From: a bacterium
GTDB lineage: Bacteria; Hinthialibacterota; Hinthialibacteria; H5-UNCL2
Direction: 5' to 3'
Assembly (NCBI GenBank): GCA_015075175.1
Contig: JABTUV010000001.1
Coordinates: forward strand, 434,001-498,000
Length of the DNA: 64,000 nucleotides
Part shown: positions 62,936-64,000 of the stretch, one piece after another
How positions within the stretch are numbered: position 1 is the stretch's first letter
Layout: each line of letters opens with the position of its first letter
The notes under the pieces: generated by a model
The model's input: the letters and a program-made list of their open reading frames with translations, nothing else
Told to the model about the DNA's origin: nothing
Database searches by the model: none
Made by a program: the position numbers and the translations under genes

Positions 62936-63825
62936 ATGAGAGAAAACACCCTCGGGATCATCGGAGCGGGCACGATGGGTTGCGGCCTGGCCCGCACCGT
63001 CGCCGCACGCGGCATCACCGCCCTCATCAAGGAAAAAGACGACGCCTGCCTGGCGCGATCCCTGGCCGCCATCGAAGCCGGCCTCGACCTGGAGATCGCC
63101 CGCTGGAGCCTGACGGAAAGCGAGAAACGCGCCATCCTCTCCCGCATTCACGGCGTCCGCACGCTGGAGGAGCTGGCCGACGCGCCCTTCATCATCCTGG
63201 CTCTGCCGGAAGGCCAGATGGAGTTGAGGGTCAGCATCTGGCGCGAGCTGCACACGCTGTGCGACCCCCAGACCATCTTCATCAGCAACGCCAGCACGCT
63301 CTCGATTACCGAGCTGGCCAACGCCAGCGGCCGGCCCGACCGCTTCATCAGCGGCCATTTCATCAACCCGTTCCCAAGCGCCCGCTGGTGGAGCTGGTGC
63401 GCGGCCTGCATACCTCCGACGAGACCTACAACAAGGTCAAGGCCTTCATCGACTCGCTCAAGAAGACCCCCATCGAGGTCTTTGAGTCGCCCGGCTACGT
63501 CACCACGCGCGTCATCCTCCCGCTGCTCAACGAGGCCATGCACGTGGTCTTGGAAGGCGTGGCCTCTGCGGAAGACGTGGATGCGGCCATGAAGCTGGGC
63601 TACGACTTCGACCAGGGTCCGCTGGAGATGGCCGACCGCATGGGCCTGGACGAAGTGCTCGCCTGGATGCAGCATCTCTTCGTCGAATTGGGCGAACTCA
63701 AGTATCGGCCCTGTCCCATCCTGCGCAAGCTGGTGCGCGCCGGCCACCTCGGGACCAAGACCGGCCAGGGCTTTTTCCGCTATGATTCCGAAGGGAGGCG
63801 CGTGCGTGAAAATCCTCGTGCTTAA
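62936..63825 (+). CDS. 3-hydroxyacyl-CoA dehydrogenase, split by a one-base deletion
   Basis: NAD-dependent 3-hydroxybutyryl/acyl-CoA dehydrogenase. N-terminal Rossmann domain (TLGIIGAGTMGCGLARTVA, GxGxxG) runs to SGHFINPF at about 63370. There one G is missing from the expected CCGGTTCCC, and the frame moves by -1 to PVPKRPLVELVRGLHTSDET. The C-terminal domain follows (GYVTTRVILPLLNEAMHVVLEG, FDQGPLEMADRMGLD, KTGQGFFRYDSEG) with stop at 63825. Intact length about 296 residues, normal for the family. The catalytic His is in GHFINP. The acetate kinase gene begins 17 bases before the stop, so fatty or crotonyl-CoA metabolism may be linked to acetate. Confidence 0.88.
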
Positions 63826-64000
63826 TTGCGGCAGCTCGTCCGTCAAGTCGCAGCTGATCGAAACCGACCTTGAGAGCATCGAGACCAACAGCGACCGCAC
63901 CCTGGCCTGCGGCTCGGTGGAGAAGATCGGCATGACCTCGTCCGTGGTCAGGTACGAGCCGGTGGGCGGCGAGGTTTTCAAGGACACCCCCGAAATCCTG
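63806..64000 (+). CDS. ackA: Acetate kinase, N-terminal part (runs off the window)
   Basis: Makes acetyl-phosphate from acetate and ATP or the reverse, giving ATP by substrate-level phosphorylation. The 65 visible residues begin KILVLNCGSSSVKSQLIET, the canonical AckA start with the Asn and Ser of the phosphate-binding loop. The GTG at 63806 follows GGGAGG and overlaps the end of the dehydrogenase gene by 20 bases. The rest of the gene is outside the window. Confidence 0.95.
   Translation, partial: MKILVLNCGSSSVKSQLIETDLESIETNSDRTLACGSVEKIGMTSSVVRYEPVGGEVFKDTPEIL

Overview
The window is GC-rich bacterial chromosome with densely packed genes on both strands. It contains several exported proteins with dockerin-like calcium-binding repeats, a Ser/Thr-Pro linker protein, a helicase-loader pair, MutS2 and folate/acetate-type C1 enzymes. 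This fits an uncultivated lineage of the Sumerlaeota, Hydrogenedentota or planctomycete type. That placement is a low-confidence inference: the window has no rRNA and only one tRNA.

Layout. 449-8003 (minus) is an arsenic-detoxification operon: ArsR, thioredoxin-type ArsC, an FmdB zinc ribbon, a YlbF-like protein, an ArsP-type permease, an ArsD-like thioredoxin-fold protein, ACR3, a secreted thioredoxin-like protein and a MacB-like ABC transporter. 8251-9582 is a sugar-acid MFS transporter. 9660-14119 (minus) is an NAD-linked formate dehydrogenase (FdhA plus a NuoF-like subunit). 14440-17250 holds an exported protein, a DUF1858 protein and tRNA-Ser(GCT). 17785-20779 holds two glycosyltransferases. 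22147-25788 (minus) is a tight operon of AhpD-like protein, esterase, MFS and substrate-binding lipoprotein. 25920-32100 holds a polyprenyl synthase, a GH36 glycosidase and an overlapping DnaD-like/DnaC-like/CysE cluster. 32419-39572 holds surface proteins, GNAT, a UbiA-family enzyme and a DUF362 protein. 39681-45558 holds TrpF, a FlgM-like protein, a CDP-alcohol phosphotransferase, a LamG-containing membrane pair and a pterin-dependent methyltransferase. 45876-52618 holds MFS, phosphoesterase, MutS2 and a serine hydrolase. 52646-56441 is a pair of ABC exporters. 56731-64000 holds a DUF1573 protein, a degraded surface protein behind a cobalamin riboswitch, a radical SAM enzyme, an MqsA-like zinc protein, a sugar kinase/nucleotidyltransferase pair, a 3-hydroxyacyl-CoA dehydrogenase and the start of acetate kinase.

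The most striking property is a large set of short palindromic repeats, about a dozen families. They lie in nearly every longer gap and also inside genes. Several sit in frame as extra peptides (fdhA, the nuoF-like gene, an ABC exporter, a membrane glycosyltransferase). Several supply or abut stop codons. One 89-bp copy is flanked by a 17-bp near-perfect direct repeat that looks like a target-site duplication. In fdhA one element has been amplified into nine 18-bp units.

About a dozen genes carry frameshifts or in-frame stops. These may be real decay or consensus errors of a draft assembly; the sequence alone cannot decide. No transposase, CRISPR array, phage or plasmid gene was seen.
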